DNA of 64,000 nt from DSVQ01 sp964484765. GTDB taxonomy: Bacteria; Planctomycetota; Planctomycetia; Planctomycetales; Planctomycetaceae. A model generated the notes under the pieces. It was not told where the DNA came from. It made no database searches and saw only the letters and a list, made by a program, of their open reading frames with translations. The DNA lies in the NCBI GenBank assembly GCA_964484765.1, contig CAZAGI010000005.1:103395-167394 (forward strand). Reading direction: 5' to 3'. Shown piece by piece: positions 1-8,391 of the stretch; positions within the stretch are counted from its first letter, which is position 1, and each line of letters opens with the position of its first letter. The position numbers were made by a program, and so were the translations under genes.

Positions 1-20
1 CGATCAGCGGAGTGCATCAT
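1..20 (-). CDS. 5' end of a gene leaving the window
   Basis: Two consecutive ATG codons lie on the minus strand at 20-18 and 17-15, and the complementary sequence upstream carries AGGAG nine bases before the first ATG. This is one of the clearer ribosome-binding sites in the window. Only about six codons (M-M-H-S-A-D) are visible, so nothing can be said of function. It would be divergent from the HU gene. The call rests only on the RBS-ATG arrangement and the absence of a stop. Confidence 0.4.
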
Positions 21-369
21 CGGGGTCTGCTCCTAAAGGGAATCCAATTCAGGAGTTGCATAAACTCCCGAGACGTGCTGGCCAGAAGAGAGTCTCATGC
101 TAACGACTTCCGATGGGAAAATCGAAGCGGAAACCGGGACGGAATCTGTCCCGGTTGAGCGATGTGTTGATGAGATCTGCGAAGCTGTGCCGGTTGTAGC
201 GAATTTATTGATGTTGCGGACCGTAACGAGTCGATGAACCAGGTACGGGCCGATTTCGTGTTCGCGGAAGACATTTTGGACACCGTCCAAAACCCCGTTT
301 TTCGTGGAGAAAACGAGTCGACACGGAAAAGCTGAATAAGGAGTTGGGTCGACGATTCGCAGAATCTGC

Positions 370-399
370 TTGACAGTAAGTCTTGTTTGCGTCTACACT
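370..399 (+). promoter_or_regulatory. Sigma-70-like promoter of the HU gene
   Basis: TTGACA at 370-375 and TACACT at 394-399 are separated by 18 bases. The -35 is a perfect consensus match and the -10 matches four of six positions. Transcription would start near 406 and give a leader of about 65 nt ahead of the GTG at 470. Confidence 0.65.
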
Positions 400-469
400 T
401 GAGTCTCACCGCCCGTTCGCAGGTATGGCGAAGGGCAGTCCAGTCAGGACGTTCCGGGAGACCTGAGTT

Positions 470-895
470 GTGACCAAGAAAGAAATTGTCAAAGAGATCT
501 CCGAAGAGATCGGACTGACGCAATTGAAGACGAAAGAGATCGTCCAGAAGACGTTCGACGCGATTGTCAAAACCCTCGTTGAAGATGGCCGCATTGAACT
601 GCGGAACTTCGGCGTGTTTGAAGTCAAACGACGGGCTGCCCGCAAGGCACGGAATCCACGAACTGGCGACAAAGTCTTTGTGCCAGAGAAGTTCGTGGTG
701 ACGTTCAAGCCCGGCAAGGAAATGGAAGAGCGGGTTCGCCAACTCGAAGAGGAAGCAGCTCGCAAAGCCTTGATGGCGCAACAGTCCGCGGACCGCAACG
801 GTGAGTCGATTGGCTCGCATGCGTCCACCGCGCCCCCTGTTGTGCCTGCGGAATCGATGGCCTCACCTCCCTCGGCGGAAACTCCTTCGTCTTAA
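470..895 (+). CDS. hup: HU/IHF-family DNA-binding protein
   Basis: A nucleoid-associated protein that binds and bends DNA as a dimer. Residues 1 to about 95 form a full HU fold: an N-terminal helical part (TKKEIVKEISEEIGLT), the GRIELRNFGVFEVKRR segment, and the RKARNPRTG beta-arm region that inserts into the minor groove. Residues 96-141 are an extra tail, first charged (EERVRQLEEEAARKA) then Ala/Pro/Ser rich, beyond the usual 90-100 residues. The start is GTG at 470 with GGGAG nine bases upstream. It is probably monocistronic behind the promoter at 370-399. Family assignment is very safe; the role of the tail is unknown. Confidence 0.95.
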   Translation: MTKKEIVKEISEEIGLTQLKTKEIVQKTFDAIVKTLVEDGRIELRNFGVFEVKRRAARKARNPRTGDKVFVPEKFVVTFKPGKEMEERVRQLEEEAARKALMAQQSADRNGESIGSHASTAPPVVPAESMASPPSAETPSS

Positions 896-1054
896 TTGGC
901 GGGGACTTCCGAACGAGGGGCCAAGGCCGGTGACGTTGGTCGAAATGTGGATGGGACCTGTCGTGAAGCGTCGTGTTGCGACGTTCCACGCACCGCCAAG
1001 CAACCAGTTCGGTCTCTGCCGCCCGGTGATACGGGCTTGCTCACGGAGGAGCAC

Positions 1055-1273
1055 ATGCGGACTCGTTTCGGAATGGCCCTGGTGGTACTGTTGGCCGCCG
1101 CCCAAATCGGCTGCATTTTCCCCATTTTTTCGTCATCTCCAGATGTCCGGGCACGGCAGTTGATCTTCACTTCCGAAGGTTACCGCCATATCCCGGAAAT
1201 CTGGGAACGCATGTGGGGCCTCGACATGCCCGATGTCGCTACGCCCTATCGCACGCACGGCGGTGTGATCTGA
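1055..1273 (+). CDS. Small predicted lipoprotein (72 aa)
   Basis: The N-terminus is a lipoprotein signal: MRTRFGMALVVLLAAAQIGC, with the lipobox ending at Cys20. The mature part is about 52 residues with no recognised domain (FPIFSSSPDVRARQLIF, then a Trp/Tyr-containing stretch). The open frame extends back to 896, but the ATG at 1055 has GGAGGAG directly upstream and gives a proper signal peptide, so I place the start there. It is probably anchored in the cytoplasmic or outer membrane. Function unknown. Confidence 0.75.
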   Translation: MRTRFGMALVVLLAAAQIGCIFPIFSSSPDVRARQLIFTSEGYRHIPEIWERMWGLDMPDVATPYRTHGGVI

Positions 1274-1284
1274 TCCGCGAGAAG

Positions 1285-1305
1285 CCCAGGGATCCTGTCC
1301 CTGGG
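1285..1305 (+). terminator. Hairpin after the lipoprotein gene
   Basis: CCCAGGGA at 1285-1292 pairs with TCCCTGGG at 1298-1305 around a 5-nt loop, 12 bases after the stop codon. There is no long T-run after it, so it is at best a weak intrinsic terminator. Confidence 0.4.
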
Positions 1306-1408
1306 TCTGATTGCCGGAGTGCGGCGAGGCGGTTACCATCGCGCGTGCGGTGTTGCGTCATGACGTAACACGTTTGCCCGACTGTGAGCCTCGCCCGCGG
1401 ACCGCCCC

Positions 1409-2350
1409 GTGCCCGATCTTTCCGTTCAACTCAATCGCCTGCGATTGCCCAATCCGATTCTCGTCGCTTCGGGAACCTTTGGATACGCGCGCGAGATGCA
1501 GGCGTTCGCCGATTTCTCCAAACTCGGCGGCATCATTCCCAAGACCGTGACGCCCTTGCCGCGACCGGGCAATCCGCCGCCGCGCACCGTTGAAACGGCG
1601 TCGGGATTGCTCAACTCCATTGGTCTCGATAACGACGGCCTTGATGCCTTCATCGAGAAGCACCTGACGGCTCTGTTAGGACTTGGCGCGCCACTGATCG
1701 TGAACATCGCCGGCAAGAACACGGCGGAGTTCGCGGCGATGGCGAACCGACTGAGCGAGTTCCCCGCCATTGCGGCGCTGGAACTGAACATCTCGTGCCC
1801 CAATGTCAGCGGCGGCGTGGACTACGGCACCAATCCGAAAATGACCGCGGAAGTGGTCTCCGCCGTGCGAGCCGCGTGCCCGTTTCCGATCATCGCGAAA
1901 CTGACGCCGAACGTGACGAGCGTTCCCGAAATCGCCCAGGCGGCAGCCGACGGTGGAGCCGACGCGGTGTCGCTGATCAACACGTTTCAGGGACTGGCGA
2001 TCGACTGGAAAAAGCGGCAACCGATCCTCGGGAATGGTATCGGCGGCCTCAGCGGCCCGGCGATCAAACCCCTCGCGCTGCGAATCGTCTGGCAAGTTGC
2101 GCAGAAGGTGAACATCCCGATCATCGGCATCGGCGGCATTCAATCCTTCGATGACATGATGGAGTTCTTCATCTGCGGCGCGTCCGCCGTGCAGATCGGC
2201 ACCGCGAACTTTTACAACCCCGCGATGTCCTTCCAATTGGTGGACCAGTTGTCGCGCACGCTGGATGAACTCGGCTGCGCATCATTGAGGGACATTGTGG
2301 GGACATTGCAACCATCGAAAGTCGCCAGGATGGCTGCCGCGGGGCATTAG
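1409..2350 (+). CDS. pyrD: Dihydroorotate dehydrogenase, class 1 type
   Basis: Oxidises dihydroorotate to orotate in pyrimidine synthesis, with FMN in a TIM barrel. The sequence shows NPILVASGTFGY near the N-terminus, LNISCPNV with Cys130 at the catalytic-base position of soluble class 1 enzymes (class 2 has Ser), KLTPNV, and the phosphate/FMN-binding GIGGI and ASAVQIGTAN at the C-terminus. At 313 residues without a membrane-targeting helix it fits class 1B (NAD-linked, normally partnered by PyrK); no pyrK is visible here. The start is GTG at 1409. trpS follows after 73 bp that are mostly an inverted repeat. Confidence 0.93.
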   Translation: MPDLSVQLNRLRLPNPILVASGTFGYAREMQAFADFSKLGGIIPKTVTPLPRPGNPPPRTVETASGLLNSIGLDNDGLDAFIEKHLTALLGLGAPLIVNIAGKNTAEFAAMANRLSEFPAIAALELNISCPNVSGGVDYGTNPKMTAEVVSAVRAACPFPIIAKLTPNVTSVPEIAQAAADGGADAVSLINTFQGLAIDWKKRQPILGNGIGGLSGPAIKPLALRIVWQVAQKVNIPIIGIGGIQSFDDMMEFFICGASAVQIGTANFYNPAMSFQLVDQLSRTLDELGCASLRDIVGTLQPSKVARMAAAGH

Positions 2351-2356
2351 TATTTC

Positions 2357-2410
2357 GTAGGGTGGGCTGTGCCCACCAAAGTGCAAGATGGTGGGCACAG
2401 CCCACCCTAC
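2357..2410. repeat. Perfect 22-bp inverted repeat (REP-like)
   Basis: Arms at 2357-2378 and 2389-2410 are exact reverse complements around a 10-nt loop. Each arm is itself nearly palindromic (GGTGGGC TGT GCCCACC), so a cloverleaf-like fold is possible. It fills the gap between pyrD and trpS and ends 13 bases before the trpS start. The GTAGGGTGGGC-type sequence resembles dispersed extragenic repeats of several bacteria. Confidence 0.85.
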
Positions 2411-2423
2411 AAAAGAATTATTC

Positions 2424-3401
2424 ATGCGTATTTTGTCCGGCATTCAACCTACGGGGCGGTTCCACTGGGGCAACTATTTCGGGGCCATTCAGCAGTACAT
2501 CGCGCTGCAGGATAACGAGCAGGCGTTCTATTTCATTGCCGACCTGCATGCGCTGACGACGGTGCGCGAGCCGCAGCAACTTCAGCAGAACGTCACGGAT
2601 GCCGCCCTGGATCTGCTCGCTCTCGGACTTGATCCGGCCAAAGCGACGTTGTTTCGGCAATCGGATGTTCCCGAAGTCAGCGAACTGATGTGGCTGTTGA
2701 TGACGGTGACACAACATTCGTTGCTGGAAAAGTGTCACGCTTACAAAGACAAAGTCGCGAAGGGCATCGCCGCGGACGCCGGGTTGTTCACGTACCCGGT
2801 GCTGATGGCCGCGGATATTCTGCTGTATGACAGCGATGTGGTGCCCGTCGGCGTCGATCAGGTGCAGCACGTCGAAGTCACGCGCGACATCGCGCAGCGG
2901 ATCAACACCATCTACGGCGAAGGAACGCTGCATCTGCCCAACGCACGGGTGATGGAATCCGCGGCGAAGGTCCCCGGGCTCGATGGCGAGAAGATGTCGA
3001 AGAGCTACGGCAATACGATCGAAATCTTCGAAACCGCGAAGTCGCTGCGGAAGAAGATCATGAGTATCAAGACCGATTCCACGCCGGTGGAAGCCCCCAA
3101 GAACCCCGACACCTGCCCGGTCTTCACGCTCTACAAACTCTTCGCCACGCCGGAACAGCAGGACGCGCTCGCCGCCCGTTACCGCGCCGGCGGCATGGGC
3201 TACGGTGAAGCGAAACAGACACTGTACGACGCGGCGTCGGAACACTTCGCCCCGGCCCGCGAACGGCGGGAGAAGTGGGAATCGCAACCCGCGGACCTGG
3301 AGCGTGTTCTCGCCGAAGGAGCAAGAAAAGCTCGCGCCAAGGGTCAGCAGGTGCTGCAGCGCGTCCGCGACGCGATGGGTTTGGGAAAACGCCTGGCATA
3401 A
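2424..3401 (+). CDS. trpS: Tryptophan--tRNA ligase
   Basis: A cytoplasmic class Ic aminoacyl-tRNA synthetase that charges tRNA-Trp. The HIGH-type signature is HWGN at residues 14-17 (after SGIQPTGRF), and the KMSKS loop is intact at 190-194 (LDGEKMSKSYGN). DILLYDSDVVPVGVDQVQHVE is the typical central segment. The 325-residue length is normal. The frame opens at 2388, inside the inverted repeat, but ATG 2424 gives the canonical N-terminus MRILSGIQPTG. Confidence 0.96.
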   Translation: MRILSGIQPTGRFHWGNYFGAIQQYIALQDNEQAFYFIADLHALTTVREPQQLQQNVTDAALDLLALGLDPAKATLFRQSDVPEVSELMWLLMTVTQHSLLEKCHAYKDKVAKGIAADAGLFTYPVLMAADILLYDSDVVPVGVDQVQHVEVTRDIAQRINTIYGEGTLHLPNARVMESAAKVPGLDGEKMSKSYGNTIEIFETAKSLRKKIMSIKTDSTPVEAPKNPDTCPVFTLYKLFATPEQQDALAARYRAGGMGYGEAKQTLYDAASEHFAPARERREKWESQPADLERVLAEGARKARAKGQQVLQRVRDAMGLGKRLA

Positions 3402-3414
3402 TCCCGACCGCATC

Positions 3415-3444
3415 TTGACAGCGGTTTTCCAGGGGCGTTAGGTT
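3415..3444 (+). promoter_or_regulatory. Possible sigma-70-like promoter
   Basis: TTGACA at 3415-3420 lies 18 bases before TAGGTT at 3439-3444, just after the trpS stop codon. The -35 is perfect and the -10 matches four of six positions. It would drive the exported protein starting at 3493 with a leader of about 40 nt. Confidence 0.45.
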
Positions 3445-3492
3445 GGCTGGTGGACCTGTTTTGCAGCATTCCCCTTTGCTGAGCTTGCCCCG

Positions 3493-5118
3493 ATGTCGTC
3501 ATCTCATTCCCGCTGGATCGCTCCGCTTGTTGTCGGAACGATGTGTGCTCTGTTCGGCATTTCGGCCCGTGCTGCCGATCCCTTGCCGATGCTGGTGCTC
3601 GATTCTCCGGCGAAGACGGCCTACATCGTCGACACGCTCGATCCGGCGCGTGTCGCCGCGGTTCCGTTTGCCGATGCTGCCGCGCTGCGGAAAGGGACCT
3701 TTCGCAAGGTCTTCCGGACGGGTACGTCGATCTTCTACCTGGTGACGGTGGCCGACGGAGCTGGTCACCTGTTGACACAGCAAGTGGAATTCAACCTGAC
3801 AGGACCATCGCCCTTACCAAATCCTGCGACTGTGTTCACATTGCCGGTTTCCAATACCGCGGTGAACTTGAGCGCGACCTGCAATGGAAAATACCTCGTC
3901 GTCTGCGGCAACGGTGCCACGCCGGTCTCTGTCTTCAGCGCAGCCACCGGTGAAGAAGTCGACACGCTGGCACTTCCCAACAATATCTCGAATGTCTTCT
4001 GCGCCCAGGATGACGTTTCAGTGCTCGCGGTCGAAGTGGATGGCCTGGGGACGGGGCTGGGTGTCCGTCGGCTCACCATCGACGCCGCCGGCGTTTTGAG
4101 CGACACGGGGCAAGTCCTGAATCTGCCTGGTGCGTATTCTGTGATCAATGTTCCAGGGACTGGCTTCGGGGTCGCGCTCAATCGTACCCCCATGACCGAC
4201 TACGCCACGGCATTCACGATGGCCGGTATGACTTCCAACGGCGCGGTGGGGATCTCTGCGGAGACTGCGGAAAGCCTGGCGTTCTCCTGCGGGGGCACCA
4301 ACCTGATTGTTCGCAGCCGGATCATGGGCGGGCCGATTGAGGCGGCCAGCGCTGTGGAGAGTTTCGGATTCAATGCGGAGACCGGGACGATCACGTCACC
4401 GGCAGCGCTCTCGTTTACCGTCGCTGCTCCCGGTGACGGACCGGCACCCGGCTCGAACCTTGTGAACCTCTCGACCGATGGCAACCTGATTGCCGCTTCG
4501 GAACAGGGACGTGTGAAACTCTATTCGGCCGCGGATGGCAGCTTCGTGCGCGAGTTCGTCTCTGCTGGATTGAGCGCGGGTGACATCACGTTCTTGTCGT
4601 GTTGCCAGTTCGCGAGCACGCATCCGCCGATTGAAGAACTGCTGATCGCCGGGCCCGATGTGAATAATGACATGGCGATCGACACCGAAATCCCGGTTCG
4701 GGGCGCCACACCCAGTTCGTATACGTTTCGCATCGATTTGAACGTCACCAATCCGATTCCGGCATACGTCGTGGAAGAGATTGGCCCGGTCTGGGACGTG
4801 GTGACGGTCACGGCCGATACGCCGACCGACACCGTGTTCCAGTTCCCAGGCGTAATTCTGGGTGCCATCTTCAATTTGCCGACGTATGTGATCTGGGTGC
4901 CTTCCGCAAACGATGGCAGCCTCACTTTTGAGATTCGCACGCGACGAAACCTGTTTCCGCCGAATTACCAGCCGAATGCGGCGGGCCCCGTGCCGCAAAC
5001 CGTAGGAGCCGGCGTCTACAACTTTGCGTTCCAACCGGTGTTCGACGACTTCGGCAACCCCGTTGTCGGGACCGCGTACGAAGTCACGGGTGTGCAACCT
5101 TCCGCGAAGACGCCCTGA
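3493..5118 (+). CDS. Exported beta-rich (propeller-like) protein
   Basis: Residues 1-28 look like a Sec signal peptide (MSSSHSRWIAPLVVGTMCAL, cleavage near ARAA-D). The rest is rich in beta-type repeats of the 'YLVVCGNGATPVSVFSAATG' and 'GNLIAASEQGRVKLYSAADG' kind, which suggests a WD40/YVTN-like propeller over roughly residues 30-380. The C-terminal 150 residues have a different composition (repeated TPTDTVFQFPG and YVIWVPSANDG-type stretches) and may be a separate beta-sandwich domain. No catalytic motif was found. A binding or surface role is an inference. The next gene is convergent, 19 bp away. Confidence 0.75.
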   Translation: MSSSHSRWIAPLVVGTMCALFGISARAADPLPMLVLDSPAKTAYIVDTLDPARVAAVPFADAAALRKGTFRKVFRTGTSIFYLVTVADGAGHLLTQQVEFNLTGPSPLPNPATVFTLPVSNTAVNLSATCNGKYLVVCGNGATPVSVFSAATGEEVDTLALPNNISNVFCAQDDVSVLAVEVDGLGTGLGVRRLTIDAAGVLSDTGQVLNLPGAYSVINVPGTGFGVALNRTPMTDYATAFTMAGMTSNGAVGISAETAESLAFSCGGTNLIVRSRIMGGPIEAASAVESFGFNAETGTITSPAALSFTVAAPGDGPAPGSNLVNLSTDGNLIAASEQGRVKLYSAADGSFVREFVSAGLSAGDITFLSCCQFASTHPPIEELLIAGPDVNNDMAIDTEIPVRGATPSSYTFRIDLNVTNPIPAYVVEEIGPVWDVVTVTADTPTDTVFQFPGVILGAIFNLPTYVIWVPSANDGSLTFEIRTRRNLFPPNYQPNAAGPVPQTVGAGVYNFAFQPVFDDFGNPVVGTAYEVTGVQPSAKTP

Positions 5119-5137
5119 CACAAATCGTCGCGCGGAT

Positions 5138-6391
5138 TCAGTTGCGCAATGGCGATTGCCAGATCGAGGCATCGCACCAATCGGCGAAGTCGCCGACATC
5201 GCCGTATTCTCCGAAATCGACGGTCAGAGTGAGCGTCCTGGCGGCGTCGAGCGCTATCGACGGTAACCGAACGGCCGGGCTGCGGCCGGTGAGTTCGCCG
5301 CTTTCCCACACCTCGCGGTCATCCACACGAACAGAGAATCGTGCCGAGCCTTTTCCTTCCGCGACGTCGTCAATTCCGACCGTCGCGCGAAAAACGCTGT
5401 CACCGGGTTGTAACCGATATTCGACGATTGTGCGGCTCTGCATCCCCAGACCGCGCGAAAACTCTTCTCCGCGCAATGCCAGCGGGGCCTGGTGCACACT
5501 GCGGTCGGAGATGATCGCGCGTTTGCCGCTCAGGTAGGGAGTGAACTCCGTCTTTTCCAGCTCGCGTTGGGAAAGTGGTCGACGGCGGGGACTCCAGCGG
5601 GTGGCTTTCACGATCTCGTGCCGCGGGACGGTGAGCACTCCCCCCACAGGAAGCGTCCATTCGACGCTTTGGTCGGGGCGGGGTTGGCATGCGGTCGCGG
5701 TGAAGCGGGTGCCATCGACAAGGTGCACTGCCCACCACAAAGCCGGTGGCTCGGGGATTGTGGTCAAATCGGGATCGAACCGGATCCAGCGCACCCGTTG
5801 CAGATCAAGCTGGATTGCTCCCAGCGATCCGCGCCATTGCACGAGACCGTTCTCCCAGGCAGAAAACTCGCCGGTGAGATCTTCCCCAACGACCAGCCGG
5901 ACAGAGTCTTTCCCCGTGGGCAGTTGTTGCAGCGCACCAAGCCAGTCGCGCTGGATCGATGCCGCAGCGGGCATTTGACGGACGATCGCGGCGACATTCT
6001 CCAGCGGAAAAGCCAGTTCTGGCCGTCGTGACGACTTCGACCAGCCAGCGGTCAGCACATCGTCCGCGAGGCGCTGCACCGTCAATGGAAAACGATCACC
6101 CGTGCCGAGCACCACCCAATCACTGGTGTGCGACCGGCGTTTGGCGCGCGGAAAGCGAAGTTCGTCCAAGTCATCCACGGCGATCGTCTGCGGGGTCGTG
6201 GCGAGCACCGTCAACCCCTCGGCTGTCCAGGATTGAAATGCCCCGCAGACCTCAGTTCCATCAGCGCGAATGACGCACACTTCGGGTTCCGCAGCGAAGA
6301 CGCGGCATACGAACAGGCTCACGAACACCCCCCAGAAGGGGACCATGTTGAAGGACGGGTTCGCCAAAGCCGAATGCGGATGGGAAAACAT
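5138..6391 (-). CDS. Exported protein with C-terminal NPCBM domain
   Basis: The protein starts with a hydrophobic export segment (MVPFWGVFVSLFVCRVFAAEP; Met16 at 6346 is an alternative start). Residues of about 40-230 contain repeated 'RADGTEVCGAFQSWTAEGLTV'-like units of unknown type. The last 130 residues fit an NPCBM (novel putative carbohydrate-binding module) domain: SRGLGMQSRTIVEYRLQPGDSVF, ATVGIDDVAEGKGSARFSV, LTVDFGEYGDVGDFADWCDA. Its start lies six bases after the stop of the cyclase-repeat gene, so the two are probably co-transcribed. A periplasmic or surface carbohydrate-linked role is inferred from the domain. Confidence 0.8.
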   Translation of the reverse strand: MFSHPHSALANPSFNMVPFWGVFVSLFVCRVFAAEPEVCVIRADGTEVCGAFQSWTAEGLTVLATTPQTIAVDDLDELRFPRAKRRSHTSDWVVLGTGDRFPLTVQRLADDVLTAGWSKSSRRPELAFPLENVAAIVRQMPAAASIQRDWLGALQQLPTGKDSVRLVVGEDLTGEFSAWENGLVQWRGSLGAIQLDLQRVRWIRFDPDLTTIPEPPALWWAVHLVDGTRFTATACQPRPDQSVEWTLPVGGVLTVPRHEIVKATRWSPRRRPLSQRELEKTEFTPYLSGKRAIISDRSVHQAPLALRGEEFSRGLGMQSRTIVEYRLQPGDSVFRATVGIDDVAEGKGSARFSVRVDDREVWESGELTGRSPAVRLPSIALDAARTLTLTVDFGEYGDVGDFADWCDASIWQSPLRN

Positions 6392-6397
6392 TCGGTG

Positions 6398-7582
6398 TCA
6401 CCGTTGAAAGATCGGCAGATAGTTGTTGGGCATCTGCAGAATCAGGCAGGCCATCGCGGTGCCGTATTCGTTGTTCACAAGCGAATCCGGCCAACTGCCG
6501 TCGGGCAATTGCCGCGAGAGAAGCTCGTCACGAATGGACGGATACCACGGTCGCCAGTATTTGTCACCGGCGTGCCACATGGCCTGCACGGCGTAATAGT
6601 GACCGTAAAAGTAGTGTGGTTCATAGCGCAGCATTTCGCCCTGCGGTTGATGCTGCACGAGATACTTCAAGCCGCTTTCGATTTCTTTGCCCTCGTACAC
6701 ACCGGCACTGTAGAAGGCGACCAAGGCGGCGGCGGACCGGGGAAAGGCCGATTTCGGCGACTGACGAATCTGGTACTGAAACCCGCCATCGGTCGTCTGG
6801 CACCGGCGGACATATTCGAGCGCGAGATCGATGGTCACCTTAGGAACCGCGATTCCCGCATTGCGGGCCGCCCGCAACGCCATCATCTGACAGACCGTGA
6901 CCGAAATATCCGCTTCCTTACCATCCGGATCATAGCGCCAGCCGCCATCTTTGTTCTGTGAATTCACAATGAGCTGCACGGCGGCTTTGAGTGCCGTGCG
7001 GACATCGTCGCGCGGCGACATCCCATGCACTTCCGCGAGGAACAGCGTGGCAAAACCGTGGCCGTACATCGGACCGTGGGCTGCACTATCGGTCCGAATG
7101 ATGAATCCCGACGGTTCCGCCGAAGCGAGAATAAAATCGAGTGTTCGCGAAACCTGTGATCCGTAGACGCCACGACCGGGCGTGTGTCCGGCGGAGAGAA
7201 AGGCCATGCCTGCCAATGCCGTCACAGCGACGTTGCGCTTGTAGACGGTCCCCGAGCCGAACGAGCCATCGGTGTGTTGTCGTGCAGCAAGATACACGAG
7301 CCCGGCGTCGATCGCCCGCTGGGTCTCGGGTGTCACGAATTCCTTCCCGGTGGACTCCACAGTGTTCGTTGCCGGGGGCGCTGCGAGTGCAGGCGTCGCG
7401 ATGCCGATGAACAGCAGACCAATCAAAAAGAAACACCAGGCTGTGTGTGTTCGTCCGCTCTTTTCCGGTCCCCTCGCCCCTGTGGGGGAGAGGGTTAGGG
7501 TGAGGGGGCCGCATTCACGGACGGATCGGCCAGCAAGGCGAATGATCTTCCGCACGAATGCAGCAAGCTCAACGGATGGCAT
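6398..7582 (-). CDS. Exported squalene-cyclase/prenyltransferase-repeat protein
   Basis: An alpha-alpha-barrel protein with repeats of the prenyltransferase/squalene oxidase type: GLVYLAARQHTDGSFGSG, LIVNSQNKDGGWRYD, YVRRCQTTDGGFQY, LSRQLPDGSWPD. The DxDD catalytic motif of class II cyclases is not seen, so enzymatic cyclase activity is unlikely. A hydrophobic export segment (TAWCFFLIGLLFIGIATPALAAPP) lies about 55 residues after the ATG at 7582, and the residues before it (PLTLTLSPTGARGPEKSG) are a translated copy of the interspersed repeat at 7470-7508. The true start is therefore uncertain; the open frame reaches 7960. It is coupled to the NPCBM gene. Confidence 0.75.
   Translation of the reverse strand: MPSVELAAFVRKIIRLAGRSVRECGPLTLTLSPTGARGPEKSGRTHTAWCFFLIGLLFIGIATPALAAPPATNTVESTGKEFVTPETQRAIDAGLVYLAARQHTDGSFGSGTVYKRNVAVTALAGMAFLSAGHTPGRGVYGSQVSRTLDFILASAEPSGFIIRTDSAAHGPMYGHGFATLFLAEVHGMSPRDDVRTALKAAVQLIVNSQNKDGGWRYDPDGKEADISVTVCQMMALRAARNAGIAVPKVTIDLALEYVRRCQTTDGGFQYQIRQSPKSAFPRSAAALVAFYSAGVYEGKEIESGLKYLVQHQPQGEMLRYEPHYFYGHYYAVQAMWHAGDKYWRPWYPSIRDELLSRQLPDGSWPDSLVNNEYGTAMACLILQMPNNYLPIFQR
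7470..7508. repeat. G/C-rich extragenic repeat, copy 1
   Basis: Runs from CCCCTCGCCCC to GGGTTAGGGTGAGGGGG and can fold on itself. It is the reverse-complement relative of the element at 7601-7644. The copy lies inside the predicted N-terminal coding part of the cyclase-repeat gene. Confidence 0.7.
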
Positions 7583-7600
7583 CTCGGTGTGACACTTTCG

Positions 7601-7644
7601 CCCCCTCACCCCAGTCCTCTCCCCCGCGGACAGGGGCGAGGGGG
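7601..7644. repeat. G/C-rich extragenic repeat, copy 2
   Basis: Runs from CCCCCTCACCCCAG to GGGGCGAGGGGG, self-complementary at its ends and inverted relative to the copy at 7470-7508. It sits between the cyclase-repeat gene and the lipoprotein gene. Confidence 0.7.
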
Positions 7645-7670
7645 CCGGAGAAGTGATGGTTTCGGGGCGG

Positions 7671-8063
7671 TCATCGCAAGGGAACCACGTTCGGCGAGGT
7701 ACTCCACGGAACCGGGCTGGAGGCCATCGCTCCGGGCTGTGGCACGAGGACTGTCGAGCCGGGCAGCCGCCACAACGGTTGGGGACCGCGCGCGAAGATC
7801 GTATTCCCGGCGTTGGGATACATCGCCGAAAGCTGCCGCATGTTGAGCGCTTTCCGCGAATCACTCCGGGGTTCCACAAAGGTGCGAGGACGACTGAATG
7901 TTTCTGGACCGGAGCTCTCATCAGCGAAGGGATCATGACTGTCGTAGGACCGCGCCTCAACGTTCAAGTCGCGCATGTTACACGTGAGAAGTCGCATCTC
8001 CTGCGGGCCAATGCACCCCGCGAAGATCAACCCGCACGCGCTCATCGCCCACCATGATCTCAT
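7671..8063 (-). CDS. Predicted lipoprotein (130 aa)
   Basis: The ATG at 8063 gives MRSWWAMSACGLIFAGC, a short lipoprotein signal with the lipobox ending at Cys17. The rest is polar, has low-complexity Ser/Pro/Asp stretches, and ends in a Pro-rich C-terminus with no recognised domain. The frame is open upstream to 8216, but that extension is Arg-rich and has no export signal. It is followed on the same strand by the cyclase-repeat and NPCBM genes, so it may belong to the same exported-protein cluster. Function unknown. Confidence 0.65.
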   Translation of the reverse strand: MRSWWAMSACGLIFAGCIGPQEMRLLTCNMRDLNVEARSYDSHDPFADESSGPETFSRPRTFVEPRSDSRKALNMRQLSAMYPNAGNTIFARGPQPLWRLPGSTVLVPQPGAMASSPVPWSTSPNVVPLR

Positions 8064-8252
8064 GTCCGTGACGATCCTTCGTCCCGTGCTTCGCGACTCC
8101 GTCGCCCATCGGCAATTTCTGCCGAAGCCAACTGTACCATGTTTTCGCCGACTTCGCCTAGACGGGATTCCCACAGGATTCGATCTCGTAAGTATCTCCC
8201 TTTTCATGAGTTGCATTCCACCGGCTCATTCCCTTTCCCGAGCGTGAACGCT

Positions 8253-8320
8253 CGCTTCGCGGTTTCGCGCCCCGCGCTGGAAACACTCCGTGCTCTCCAC
8301 TCGGGGTAAAACCGCGAAGC
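8253..8320. repeat. Inverted repeat, copy of a dispersed element
   Basis: GCTTCGCGGTTT at 8254-8265 is the reverse complement of AAACCGCGAAGC at 8309-8320. A 23-bp stretch at 8253-8275 occurs again identically at 38334-38356, so this is one of a dispersed extragenic family. Confidence 0.7.
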
Positions 8321-8391
8321 CAGTGGCGCAGACTCGCCGCCGAGACAGCTACAATGACACGAGGTGCGATGACTTTACGCGGAGTCCGGAC

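Noticed and set aside
2418..3413. 331-codon open frame on the minus strand
   Set aside because: It is antisense to trpS, whose motifs are complete, and its translation is Arg/His-rich as expected of the opposite strand of a high-GC gene.
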